A stretch of DNA of 64,000 bases from Saccharospirillum sp043196875 (GTDB taxonomy: Bacteria; Pseudomonadota; Gammaproteobacteria; Pseudomonadales; Natronospirillaceae). The position numbers were made by a program, and so were the translations under genes. A model generated the notes under the pieces. That model ran no database searches and was not told the origin of the DNA. It saw only the letters and a list, made by a program, of their open reading frames with translations. Of the stretch, positions 42,667-51,247 are shown one piece after another (the stretch's first letter is position 1; each line of letters opens with the position of its first letter). The stretch lies in contig NZ_JBEBMX010000001.1 in NCBI RefSeq assembly GCF_043196875.1, positions 992,001-1,056,000 of the forward strand, read 5' to 3'.

Positions 42667-42711
42667 CGCCGTCGAAGTTAGCTGCAGCTCAGCCTGGTGT
42701 CAGGCATCGCT

Positions 42712-43467
42712 TTATTGCGCCGTAAAGCCACCATCAATCGGCACAATGACGCCATGAATATGCGGCGCCAAATCGCTGAATAGAAAACACACCAGTTCGG
42801 CGACCTCCTCGGGTGTACCAAAGCGTTGCTGCGGAATGGACGCTTCGTTGCGCGCAACGATGTCAGGGTGCGCCTGGCGATAGGCTTTGATGAGCGGTGT
42901 ATCGGTGGCGCCCGGGGCGACGGCGTTGATGCGGATGCCGTCTTTAGCGTTTTCCACAGCGATGGTTTTGGTGATGCCGGCGATGCCGTGTTTGGTGGCC
43001 GAATAAGTACCGACGCCTTCGATGCCGACCAAACCAGCCGACGACGCCATATTGACGATGTTGCCGCCGCCTTGCTTGAGCATCACTTCGAGTACGTATT
43101 TCAAACCATAGAGCGCGCCGCGCAGGTTGATGTTCAGTACCTCATCGATTTGCTCGATGCTGTTGTCGACAAAGGCCGTACCCGGCCCGGAAATACCCGC
43201 GTTATTGAAAAACAGATCGATGCGGCCAAAGCGTTCCACAGCGACATCGACGTAGTGCTTTACCTGCTCGGCCTGACTGACATCGGCGTGTACAAAGAGC
43301 ACCTCAACGCCGAGTTTCTCCAATTGGGCTTGAGTGGCCTGGCCGGCGTCGGCATTGATATCGACCAACACCAGGCGCTTGCCCTGGTCGGCCAGTTTCA
43401 AGGCGACGGCCTGGCCCAGGCCACTGGCGGCGCCGGTTATAACAGCGACTTGCTGGATTGCTGACAT
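42712..43467 (-). CDS. Short-chain dehydrogenase/reductase
   Basis: A 251-residue classical SDR with NAD(P)-binding TGAASGLGQ (about 11-19), the structural NNAG motif, catalytic Ser in MASSAGLVG, and YSATKHG with the Tyr/Lys pair. The acidic residue in LVDINAD after the second strand favours NAD. The ATG at 43467 has AGGAG at 8 bases; upstream in-frame codons lack support. The substrate is unknown, and it stands alone between unrelated genes. Confidence 0.92.
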   Translation of the reverse strand: MSAIQQVAVITGAASGLGQAVALKLADQGKRLVLVDINADAGQATQAQLEKLGVEVLFVHADVSQAEQVKHYVDVAVERFGRIDLFFNNAGISGPGTAFVDNSIEQIDEVLNINLRGALYGLKYVLEVMLKQGGGNIVNMASSAGLVGIEGVGTYSATKHGIAGITKTIAVENAKDGIRINAVAPGATDTPLIKAYRQAHPDIVARNEASIPQQRFGTPEEVAELVCFLFSDLAPHIHGVIVPIDGGFTAQ

Positions 43468-43608
43468 GGGGTTTTCTCCTTTTGCGCAGATGAGTCCGTT
43501 ACGCTCGCCGCTATCCTTAGGCATCCTTCGCGTCGTGCGTTCCTGGGTTATATCACTTTTTGTAAATAACTATCGCGACAGGATTCCCGCTTGGCGCTCA
43601 GCAGATAC

Positions 43609-43640
43609 AAAAAAAGCGAACCAGAGCGGTTCGCTTTTTT
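43609..43640 (-). terminator. Bidirectional Rho-independent terminator after parA
   Basis: GCGAACC (43616-43622), 5-base loop, GGTTCGC (43628-43634), with a run of A before and T after, so both strands have a T tract. On the minus strand it ends the ParA gene. Confidence 0.9.
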
Positions 43641-43662
43641 AAAGGTTGAACGATTTAAATCA

Positions 43663-44445
43663 TTAAGCACTCAGCTGTTCACGATCTTCCTGCAACAGCG
43701 AATTCAGCAAACGACCATAAGCCAACCAACCCGGACTATCGGCATTGCGGTCACCTAGGGGCACACCCAGGCGAGCGGCATCGCGAAAGCCGGTGTCGAC
43801 CGGTATGGGTTCTGGCCACAGGCGGTCGGCGTATTCTTTTTTAAGATTCTGCAAACACAACTGCGAGGAACGGGTGCGTGGGTCGTAGAGCGTTGGCACC
43901 AGGGTGTCGGGCAGCGGCCGGTGAATCGATGAGCGCAAGCGGTTCAGCGTCGCCGTCATACCTTGCAGGCTCGACAGTGCCATGGGGTCGGTCTGGACCG
44001 GAATAATCAGGCGGTGAGCCGCGGCCAGGGCATTGATTAACAACAGGCCGATCAGCGGCGGGGTGTCGATCAGCACATGGTCGAAATCGTTGCTCAACAG
44101 CTTCAGCGCCTGGCTGATGGTCTGGCCCATGCCGGCCTGGCGGGTGAGGTTTTTCTCCAACGTCGCCAGAGCGGTGCGGCCGGGAATCAAGGTTAGATTG
44201 GGCAGACCGGTTTCAACCAGCAGGCTGACCGGGTGCGGCCGCGTTTCGGCTGGCTGAAACAGATGATAACTGCCCGGCTGTGGTGACTCCGGGTCGTCTT
44301 TGAAATAGCTGGTCAGGCTGCCTTGGGGGTCCAGATCGAGCAATAAGACGCGCTTGCCCTGCTCGGCGAGCAAGGCGCCAAGGCTGACAACGGTGGTGGT
44401 TTTGCCGACCCCCCCTTTTTGGTTCGCCACGGACCATATGACCAT
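43663..44445 (-). CDS. ParA family ATPase beside the chemosensory operon
   Basis: A 260-residue Walker-type ATPase with deviant Walker A KGGVGKTT (Lys15), DLDPQGS (switch I) and the VLIDTPPLIG strand (Walker B). There is no parB gene beside it. It is divergent from a chemosensory operon, an arrangement resembling ParC/ParP-type ATPases that place chemosensory arrays at the cell pole; a role in array positioning or inheritance is the best inference, though a chromosome or plasmid partition role cannot be excluded. Confidence 0.88.
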   Translation of the reverse strand: MVIWSVANQKGGVGKTTTVVSLGALLAEQGKRVLLLDLDPQGSLTSYFKDDPESPQPGSYHLFQPAETRPHPVSLLVETGLPNLTLIPGRTALATLEKNLTRQAGMGQTISQALKLLSNDFDHVLIDTPPLIGLLLINALAAAHRLIIPVQTDPMALSSLQGMTATLNRLRSSIHRPLPDTLVPTLYDPRTRSSQLCLQNLKKEYADRLWPEPIPVDTGFRDAARLGVPLGDRNADSPGWLAYGRLLNSLLQEDREQLSA

Positions 44446-44578
44446 GGGGCTGGTTCCTTTCTCTGAATAGGTTGTTGGCTTTATAGCCGCAGAATTGGGC
44501 TAATCTTTAGTAATAGCACATGGCTGTGAGCTTGCCCGGTTTTGGAACCGACCGTTGCAACGGTGGTCAATCGGATTT

Positions 44579-44605
44579 TAAACAATCTGCTACGCTTGCC
44601 GATAT
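44579..44605 (+). promoter_or_regulatory. Sigma-28 (FliA) promoter of the chemosensory operon
   Basis: TAAA (44579-44582), 15 bases, GCCGATAT (44598-44605): seven of eight matches in the -10 element to TAAA-N15-GCCGATAA. The predicted start of transcription is about 110 bases before the first operon gene. Confidence 0.82.
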
Positions 44606-44722
44606 AAACAGAAGCTGTCTTGTTACAAACCGACATGTTTGGTTGTTGACGTTTGGCAGCCCGACAAGGATGCCTCAGTTTTAACTCATTGTTTTCCTTA
44701 GATTTTATTCCAAGGCAGCGTA

Positions 44723-45892
44723 ATGATACTAACGGATAAATTGACTCAGGGTCATGGGGTTTGGGCGCTCGGTAAACTGATAGTGGCCCTTCCAGCCGTT
44801 ATCGGTATCGTCATGTTGAGCCTGATGGGGGCTCCACTCAGTTGGATGATCGGCCTGGCGATTGTCGCTGTTCTCTGCTTGATTCTAGCTCTGCTTTATA
44901 AACCTGCTGCGCTGGCCGAACCGGCGATTGCTGCAGAGCCATTGTCCTCGGTCGATGACAAAAATGCCGTCGCCATCGCTGCCATCCTGGCGTCATTACC
45001 TCTGTGGAAACGTCATATCGGAACCGCTGAGCAGCAAACTGAATCGGCGGTGCAAGGACTTTCTCAAACCTTCAGTGGCCTGGCGCGCCGGCTGCGTGAA
45101 AGCACTGCTAGCAGTCAGCATTCCAGCAGTAATACTTCCGTGGCTCAGGTCTTCAATAACAGCCAGGAGGAACTGGCGCGCGTTATGGAAGGACTGAAAT
45201 CCACACAGCATACGCGCAGCGAAATTCGCGAGGGCGTGCGTTCATTGACGGCCTATACCCGTGACCTGAGTGACCTGGCCAGCGAGGTTGTCGGCATTGC
45301 CGAACAAACGAATTTATTGGCGTTGAATGCGGCCATTGAATCGGCTCGTGCCGGTGAGGCAGGCCGTGGCTTTGCGGTGGTCGCCGATGAGGTCAGAAAG
45401 TTGGCGCAACGCTCGCGCGAAACCGCTGAAAGTATGTCGGTCAAGGTGAACGCCGCTAATAGCGATATCAACGAGACGTTCACCCTGGCTGAAACCCTGG
45501 TGCAAGCCGAGGAAGAAGCCCAGGCACAGGCGCAGCAAGAACTCTCTGGCGTACTAACGTCTTTATCGTCGATGGCCAAAGAGATGGATGAGTCGGCGGA
45601 GCAACTGCGCCATGAAGCCGATCGTACCCGACACGATATTGACCAGGTATTACTGGATTTGCAGTTCCAGGATCGGACCAGTCAGATTCTGACCCAAGTC
45701 AATCGCACCATAACCGATATGGAAGAGCATCTGCTGCGCCTGGACGAGGAGGCAGTATTGCAGGAGTTAGACGTCGACCGCTGGCTTGAACGCATGGCCG
45801 ATGGTTATGCGATGTTTGAGCAGCGTGATAATCACGATGGTTCGGCGAAACAAAAATCCACTACCGATGACGGTGATATCACCTTTTTTTAG
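44723..45892 (+). CDS. Membrane-anchored MCP-like protein with a CheZ-like motif
   Basis: A 389-residue protein. Two N-terminal membrane spans (about 18-36 and 41-59) with almost no periplasmic loop, then a cytoplasmic MCP-like region whose hairpin tip is GIAEQTNLLALNAAIESARAGEAGRGFAVVADEVRKLAQRS (191-231). Near the C-terminus LQFQDRTSQIL (313-323) reproduces the CheZ core motif FQDLTGQ, with Asp317 and Gln321 at the same spacing as CheZ Asp143/Gln147, followed by a helix and the acidic tail DDGDITFF. No HAMP or sensor domain is evident. It is the first gene of the operon, 11 bases before cheY, and could act as a membrane-bound CheY-P phosphatase. That activity is inferred. Confidence 0.8.
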   Translation: MILTDKLTQGHGVWALGKLIVALPAVIGIVMLSLMGAPLSWMIGLAIVAVLCLILALLYKPAALAEPAIAAEPLSSVDDKNAVAIAAILASLPLWKRHIGTAEQQTESAVQGLSQTFSGLARRLRESTASSQHSSSNTSVAQVFNNSQEELARVMEGLKSTQHTRSEIREGVRSLTAYTRDLSDLASEVVGIAEQTNLLALNAAIESARAGEAGRGFAVVADEVRKLAQRSRETAESMSVKVNAANSDINETFTLAETLVQAEEEAQAQAQQELSGVLTSLSSMAKEMDESAEQLRHEADRTRHDIDQVLLDLQFQDRTSQILTQVNRTITDMEEHLLRLDEEAVLQELDVDRWLERMADGYAMFEQRDNHDGSAKQKSTTDDGDITFF

Positions 45893-45903
45893 GAGACAGC
45901 AGT

Positions 45904-46269
45904 ATGAGCAAAACAATTCTGGTGGTCGACGACTCGGCATCATTGCGGCAAGTAGTGTGCACTGCTTTGCAGGATGAAGGGTACGAAACGATAGAAGCCA
46001 GCGATGGTCAGGACGCTCTTAAAAAACTCGATGGTAAGCGCATTAATCTGGTTATCAGCGACGTCAATATGCCCAATATGGATGGCATTACCTTTCTCAA
46101 GGAATTGAAAAAATTGCCGAATTACAAATTCACACCGGTGATTATGCTGACCACTGAATCACAAGAAGGAATGAAGGCAGAAGGTAAAGCAGCAGGTGCT
46201 AAAGCCTGGGTTGTTAAACCGTTCCAGCCGCAACAATTGATCGGTGCGGTCAGCAAACTGATCAGTTAA
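45904..46269 (+). CDS. cheY: Chemotaxis response regulator CheY
   Basis: A 121-residue single receiver domain: VVDDSAS acidic pocket (Asp9/Asp10), phospho-acceptor Asp53 in ISDVNMPNMDG, Thr82 in MLTTESQ and Lys104 in VVKPF. AGGAGA precedes the ATG. It should be phosphorylated by the CheA two genes downstream and either bind the flagellar switch or act as a phosphate sink. Confidence 0.95.
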   Translation: MSKTILVVDDSASLRQVVCTALQDEGYETIEASDGQDALKKLDGKRINLVISDVNMPNMDGITFLKELKKLPNYKFTPVIMLTTESQEGMKAEGKAAGAKAWVVKPFQPQQLIGAVSKLIS

Positions 46270-46284
46270 CTGGAGGCAGGCATC

Positions 46285-46608
46285 ATGGTGTCTTATCAGC
46301 TGGTTGATGGCGTTAGTCACGTTTCGATTACCGGCGAAATGACTATCTATTCTGCCGCAGAAATGAAGGCACCTTTGTTGGAAGCCGTCCAGGCTGCGCC
46401 CAGCGTTGAGGTGGATTTAAGCCAGGTTGAAGAGCTCGATACGGCGGGATTGCAGTTATTGGTGTTGCTGAAAAAGCATCCGCCCAAAGGCACCCGTGTG
46501 GCCTTTATCAACCACAGCCAGGTGGTTATCGATGTGATTGAGCTGATGAATCTGGCGGGTACTTTTAATGATCCGCTGGTGTTGTCCGGCCAGTCGCAAG
46601 CGAGCTAA
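46285..46608 (+). CDS. STAS domain protein of the chemosensory operon
   Basis: A 107-residue single STAS domain. The loop ELDTAGLQLLVLLKKH (about 50-65) places Thr53 where anti-sigma antagonists carry the phosphorylatable Ser/Thr. CTGGAGG precedes the ATG. It is 12 bases upstream of cheA and has no anti-sigma kinase beside it; a role as scaffold or partner of the chemosensory array is inferred from its position. Confidence 0.9.
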   Translation: MVSYQLVDGVSHVSITGEMTIYSAAEMKAPLLEAVQAAPSVEVDLSQVEELDTAGLQLLVLLKKHPPKGTRVAFINHSQVVIDVIELMNLAGTFNDPLVLSGQSQAS

Positions 46609-46620
46609 GGAGCATCCATT

Positions 46621-48900
46621 GTGAGTCTGGATTCGGCGCTGCAAACCTACATCGAAGAGAGCCGGGAACTGTTGGTCGACATCGACCAGGGTTTATTGGC
46701 GCTGGAGACCGGCGACGGCGACACTGCCGAGCATCTCAATGCCATCTTTCGGGCGGCTCACACCATCAAGGGTTCAGCCGGATTATTTGGGCTCGATGAA
46801 ATCGTCAGCTTTACGCACGTGGTTGAAAACGTTCTGGATTCGATGCGTGCCGGCAGCGTCGCCATCAGCAGCCAACTGATCAGCGCGCTGTTCAAATGCC
46901 GCGATTGTATGGCTGAGTTTGTCGAAACCGTGGCCGCTGACGGCAACAGTGAAGCCAGTGCCGAACTGCAAGCTCAGTGCGAACAGGCCCACCTGGATTT
47001 GAAACAGGCGGCCGGTTTGCAGCCAGACGCTGCCGAACCCGTCCAGCCTTCCACCAGCGACACTGAAACAGCCGACCCATCTAGCCATGATCAGCACCGT
47101 GATGATTCGATGAGCGGCGATCCTTTTGATCATTATCTGATTGGCTTTTTCGGTGAGGGCGACGATGCCGTCCGTGCGCAAACACCGCGCTGGCATTTAT
47201 CACTGCGCTTCGGACCGGATTCGCTGCGCGATGGTATGGATCCGTTGTCGTTCCTGCGCTATTTGCAGAAGTTGGGTGAGATCGAAAGCGTCGCGGTGAT
47301 CGACACGAATTTACCGCCTGCCGACGACTTTGATGCCGAGCATCTGTACCTGAGTTTTGAAGTCAGTTTGTACAGCGATGCCAGTAAAGAGGCATTGGAG
47401 GATGTGTTCGAATTTGTCTGGGAAGACAGTCAGATTCGCATCCTGCCACCGAAGAGTTTGTTGTCCGATTACATCCGTTTAATCAAAGAATCACCCGAAG
47501 GCGAACGCCGGCTGGGTGAAATTCTGGTGGCCTGCGGTTCGCTGACGCAACGCGAACTGGATGCGACCCTGGCCGCGCAGCAAGCCGCCACTGAACAGGC
47601 CGGCAGTGCGCCACCCTTGGGTGAGATGCTGGTTGAGCAGGGTCATGCTGCGCAGCCGGTGGTTGAAGCAGCGGTGCAAAAACAGACCGAAGCGCGAGAA
47701 AAAGCGCGTGGTGAGCAGCAATCGATCCGGGTGGATGCCCGCCGGCTCGACGAACTGATTAACCTGGTGGGTGAATTGGTCACCATGGGCGCAGGTGCGT
47801 CTTTGAGTGCGCGCGACAGCGGCGATGCCAACGTGATGGAGTCGATCGGTAATCTCACCAGCCTGGTCGAAGAAGTCCGCGAATCGGCACTGCGTCTGCG
47901 CATGGTGCCGATCGGTAACACCTTTGAGCGTTTTAAGCGTGTGGTCCGTGATCTGTCCATCGAACTGAACAAACGTATTCAGTTGCGTCTGGAAGGTGGC
48001 GATACCGAACTGGACAAAACCGTCGTCGAAAAAATCAATGATCCGCTGATGCATTTGGTGCGCAATTCCATCGATCACGGCATTGAGCCGGAAGCGCAGC
48101 GACTGGCAGCGGGCAAGCCGGCAGAAGGCACGGTTCGCCTGAATGCCTATCATGATTCTGGCAGCATCGTTATCGAAGTGTCAGACGATGGCGGTGGTTT
48201 GAATGCGCAGAAGATTCGCGCCAAGGCGATTGAGAAAGGGCTGATTCAGGATTCCCAGCAACTGGACGACAGCGATCTTTACGGTCTGATCTTTGAAGCG
48301 GGTTTTTCGACGGCCGATAAAGTCACCAACGTTTCCGGTCGTGGTGTCGGCATGGATGTAGTGCGCAGCAATATTGAAGAGCTCGGCGGCCGTATTCAGG
48401 TTGAAAGCGAGCCTGGCGCCGGTTCAGTTTTCCGCATTCATATGCCGCTGACGCTGGCCATTATTGATGGTTTTCTGGTGCAGGTTGGCGGTTCTTATTT
48501 TGTTATTCCGCTGGAAACCATTTTGGAATGTGTGGAGCTGGATCGTTCCCAGATTCACGTCGAATCGAATCGGCGCTATGTCAACTTGCGCGATGAAGTG
48601 CTGCCCTATATTTCGTTGCACGATTTATTCGGTATCGACAGCGATCATGATGAACGTGAAAACATTGTTGTGGTGCGTTCAGGAAGCCAGAAAGTGGGTT
48701 TGGTGGTTGATCGTCTGCACGGTGAATTCCAGACCGTTATCAAACCGTTGGGGCCGATTTTCAATCATCTGTCGGGGATCAGTGGATCAACCATCATGGG
48801 TAATGGTGGTGTGGCGTTGATCGTCGATGTGATGTCGTTAATTTCTCGCGTAGCGACCCGGGAATATCAAACAGTCACGGGTCGTTATCAGAAAGTTTAA
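46621..48900 (+). CDS. cheA: Chemotaxis histidine kinase CheA with MshEN-like repeats
   Basis: A 759-residue kinase. P1 HPt domain at 1-105 with His47 in AAHTIKGSAG; a middle domain at about 170-278 (WHLSLRFGPDSLRDGMDPL); two 24-residue repeats, RLGEILVACGSLTQRELDAT.. (297-320) and PLGEMLVEQGHAAQPVVEAA.. (332-355), that resemble MshEN c-di-GMP motifs; P3 dimerisation at about 370-450; P4 ATPase with HLVRNSIDHG, SDDGGG and GRGVGMD; and a CheW-like P5 at about 610-755. It starts at GTG with AAGGAG upstream. It phosphorylates CheY and CheB of the same operon. Confidence 0.95.
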   Translation: MSLDSALQTYIEESRELLVDIDQGLLALETGDGDTAEHLNAIFRAAHTIKGSAGLFGLDEIVSFTHVVENVLDSMRAGSVAISSQLISALFKCRDCMAEFVETVAADGNSEASAELQAQCEQAHLDLKQAAGLQPDAAEPVQPSTSDTETADPSSHDQHRDDSMSGDPFDHYLIGFFGEGDDAVRAQTPRWHLSLRFGPDSLRDGMDPLSFLRYLQKLGEIESVAVIDTNLPPADDFDAEHLYLSFEVSLYSDASKEALEDVFEFVWEDSQIRILPPKSLLSDYIRLIKESPEGERRLGEILVACGSLTQRELDATLAAQQAATEQAGSAPPLGEMLVEQGHAAQPVVEAAVQKQTEAREKARGEQQSIRVDARRLDELINLVGELVTMGAGASLSARDSGDANVMESIGNLTSLVEEVRESALRLRMVPIGNTFERFKRVVRDLSIELNKRIQLRLEGGDTELDKTVVEKINDPLMHLVRNSIDHGIEPEAQRLAAGKPAEGTVRLNAYHDSGSIVIEVSDDGGGLNAQKIRAKAIEKGLIQDSQQLDDSDLYGLIFEAGFSTADKVTNVSGRGVGMDVVRSNIEELGGRIQVESEPGAGSVFRIHMPLTLAIIDGFLVQVGGSYFVIPLETILECVELDRSQIHVESNRRYVNLRDEVLPYISLHDLFGIDSDHDERENIVVVRSGSQKVGLVVDRLHGEFQTVIKPLGPIFNHLSGISGSTIMGNGGVALIVDVMSLISRVATREYQTVTGRYQKV

Positions 48901-48993
48901 ACAAGCAATTTGATAGCAATGGAAGATGAGTTCAGGGAAGAAATAGAGATCCGGATTCAGTTGAAACCGGTCACCTAATTAGAGGATGTTCTT

Positions 48994-50646
48994 ATGCTCA
49001 AGAACTTAAGAATAGGCGTCAAACTCGGGCTCGGGTTTGGTGTACTGACGGTGCTGCTGTGCGTTATAGCCTATATGGGTATGCACTATATGGCACAGAT
49101 ACATGAAGAGTTGGATTCCATTGCCAACGATCGCTACGCCAATACAGTCAATGCCAATGGCATGCTGACCAATACCAATGCGATGATTCGTAACCTGCGC
49201 TTGATGCCCTTCCTGAGTCTTGCTGAGCGTCGCGAAATTGCTGCTGAGATGCGCGACCTTCAGCAATCATCTACGGCTATGTACGATGAGATGAAGAGCC
49301 GTGTTGTCTCAGATAATGGTCTGAGGTTGCTGGATAATATTCAGCGTGCCCGAGATGCGTATTATCGCGAGATGGATATTTTCATTAATTTGATGACGCA
49401 ACGGCTGGATGAAAATGCCGCCATCGAACAGCTGACCGGTCCGTTACGTGATGCCTATACGCCCTATGACGATGTGCTGACGGAAATGCTGGCGCATCAG
49501 GATCGTTTGCTGAACGAGGACGAAGTCGATGCCGCTGAGTCTTACAGCACGGCGCTGGTTATTATGCTGACTTTGTCGATCATAGCGGTGTTGATGTCGG
49601 TGACGCTGGCCTGGGTGATCACCCGGGGTATTACCGTGCCGGTTGCTCGTGCCCGTGATGCGATGGATCAGTTGGCCGATGGTGATCTGACCGTCGTATT
49701 GAACTATGAATCCAAAGACGAAGTGGGTCAGTTGTTGGCCGGTATGCGCATCATGGTTCAGAAGCTGCGCCAGATTATCGCCGATGTCAGCGGTTCGGCT
49801 GAGTCGCTGGCGTCAGCCTCGGAAGAGGTGTCATCCACCGCTCAAAGCCTGAGCCAGGGCTCCAGCGAACAGGCCTCCAGCGTTGAAGAAGCGACGTCTT
49901 CAATTGAAGAGATGTCGGCCTCTATTCGTCAGAATACTGAGAACGCCCGGGTGACCGACGATATGGCTTCCAAAGCCGCGCGCGAAGCTGAAGAAGGTGG
50001 CAAGGCGGTCAGCGAAACGGTGTCGGCGATGAAGTCCATTGCCGAGAAAATTGGCATCATCGATGACATCGCCTATCAGACCAATTTGTTGGCCTTGAAT
50101 GCGGCCATTGAAGCGGCGCGTGCCGGTGATCATGGCAAAGGTTTTGCCGTGGTGGCTGCTGAGGTTCGTAAGCTGGCCGAACGCAGCCAGGTAGCCGCTC
50201 AGGAAATCAGTGAAGTGGCTGGCAGCAGTGTTGAATTGGCTGAACGTGCCGGTCAGTTGCTGGATGAAATTGTGCCGTCAATTCAGAAAACCTCCGATCT
50301 GGTTCAGGAAATCAGCGCTGCGTCGGAAGAGCAAAGCACCGGTGCCCTGCAGATCAACGACGCCATGGAACAGCTCAACAGCGTGACGCAACAGAGTGCT
50401 TCCTCATCGGAAGAACTGGCCGCCACGGCTGAAGAAATGAGCAGTCAGGCTGAGCAACTGCAAAACCTGATGACCTTCTTCCGCATTGCCGAACAAGCCG
50501 ATGAGGGCGAAGCAGATTCGACCGATAAAAAACGCGACGCTGGTAACCGCCAGCGTTCTGCTCCGGCCGTTGCCAAAACCAGCCAACGCTCTGCACCGAA
50601 GGCGCCCAAGGACGATGTTGATGAGTCCAATTACGTCCGGTTCTAG
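48994..50646 (+). CDS. Methyl-accepting chemotaxis protein of the che operon
   Basis: A 550-residue transmembrane receptor: TM1 at about 11-33, a four-helix-bundle periplasmic domain, TM2 at about 190-212, HAMP, and a long signalling domain with IAYQTNLLALNAAIEAARAGDHGKGFAVVAAEVRKLAER. The tail (about 505-550) is a Lys/Arg/Ala-rich linker with SAPAVAKTSQRSAPKAP ending in DESNYVRF; such flexible tails can tether CheR even without the NWETF-type pentapeptide. AGAGGA precedes the ATG. It is likely the main receptor of this CheA. Confidence 0.94.
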   Translation: MLKNLRIGVKLGLGFGVLTVLLCVIAYMGMHYMAQIHEELDSIANDRYANTVNANGMLTNTNAMIRNLRLMPFLSLAERREIAAEMRDLQQSSTAMYDEMKSRVVSDNGLRLLDNIQRARDAYYREMDIFINLMTQRLDENAAIEQLTGPLRDAYTPYDDVLTEMLAHQDRLLNEDEVDAAESYSTALVIMLTLSIIAVLMSVTLAWVITRGITVPVARARDAMDQLADGDLTVVLNYESKDEVGQLLAGMRIMVQKLRQIIADVSGSAESLASASEEVSSTAQSLSQGSSEQASSVEEATSSIEEMSASIRQNTENARVTDDMASKAAREAEEGGKAVSETVSAMKSIAEKIGIIDDIAYQTNLLALNAAIEAARAGDHGKGFAVVAAEVRKLAERSQVAAQEISEVAGSSVELAERAGQLLDEIVPSIQKTSDLVQEISAASEEQSTGALQINDAMEQLNSVTQQSASSSEELAATAEEMSSQAEQLQNLMTFFRIAEQADEGEADSTDKKRDAGNRQRSAPAVAKTSQRSAPKAPKDDVDESNYVRF

Positions 50647-50654
50647 GAGGCAGA

Positions 50655-51203
50655 ATGAATCTACCGATAAGTCGAGCCGACGCTAAAGCCAAGGCGGATG
50701 AGGCTGAATCAGGCACGGCCGGACAGTACCTGACCTTTCATTTGGGTCAGGAAATGTTCGCCATCAATATCCTGCGGATTAAAGAAATTCTGGAATACGG
50801 CAACCTGAGCAAGGTACCGATGATGCCGCCTTTTATTCGGGGTGTGATCAACTTGCGTGGCTCTGTTGTGCCGGTGATTGATCTGAATGTGCGTTTTGGT
50901 GGTGCCGTCAATCAGGTCACTAAGCGCAGTTGCATCGTCATCATCGAGATCATGAACGAAGATCACCACCATGACATCGGCATCATGGTGGATTCGGTCT
51001 CGGAAGTACTGGAAATTCCAGCCACAGAAATTGAACCACCGCCGTCCTTCGGTGCCCATATTCGCGCCGATTTTATGGACGCCATGGGTAAGGTGAACGG
51101 TGAGTTTGTGATTATTCTCGATGTCGACTGTGTGTTGTCGACTCAGGAACTGGCCATGGTCAACGAGATTCCTGCTGCGTCACAGCCAGCGGATGACCAC
51201 TGA
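50655..51203 (+). CDS. cheW: Chemotaxis coupling protein CheW
   Basis: A 182-residue adaptor joining receptors to CheA. The CheW fold starts at about residue 24 (YLTFHLGQEMFAINILRIKEILEY), includes the interface MPPFIRGVINLRGSVVPVIDL and the VDSVSEVLEI segment. It has an N-terminal extension of about 20 residues and a short acidic tail. TAGGAGG overlaps the stop of the preceding receptor gene. Confidence 0.95.
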   Translation: MNLPISRADAKAKADEAESGTAGQYLTFHLGQEMFAINILRIKEILEYGNLSKVPMMPPFIRGVINLRGSVVPVIDLNVRFGGAVNQVTKRSCIVIIEIMNEDHHHDIGIMVDSVSEVLEIPATEIEPPPSFGAHIRADFMDAMGKVNGEFVIILDVDCVLSTQELAMVNEIPAASQPADDH

Positions 51204-51247
51204 TCATTATTCAGCACCGCTGATCGTGTCAGGCTGAGGGAAGGCAT

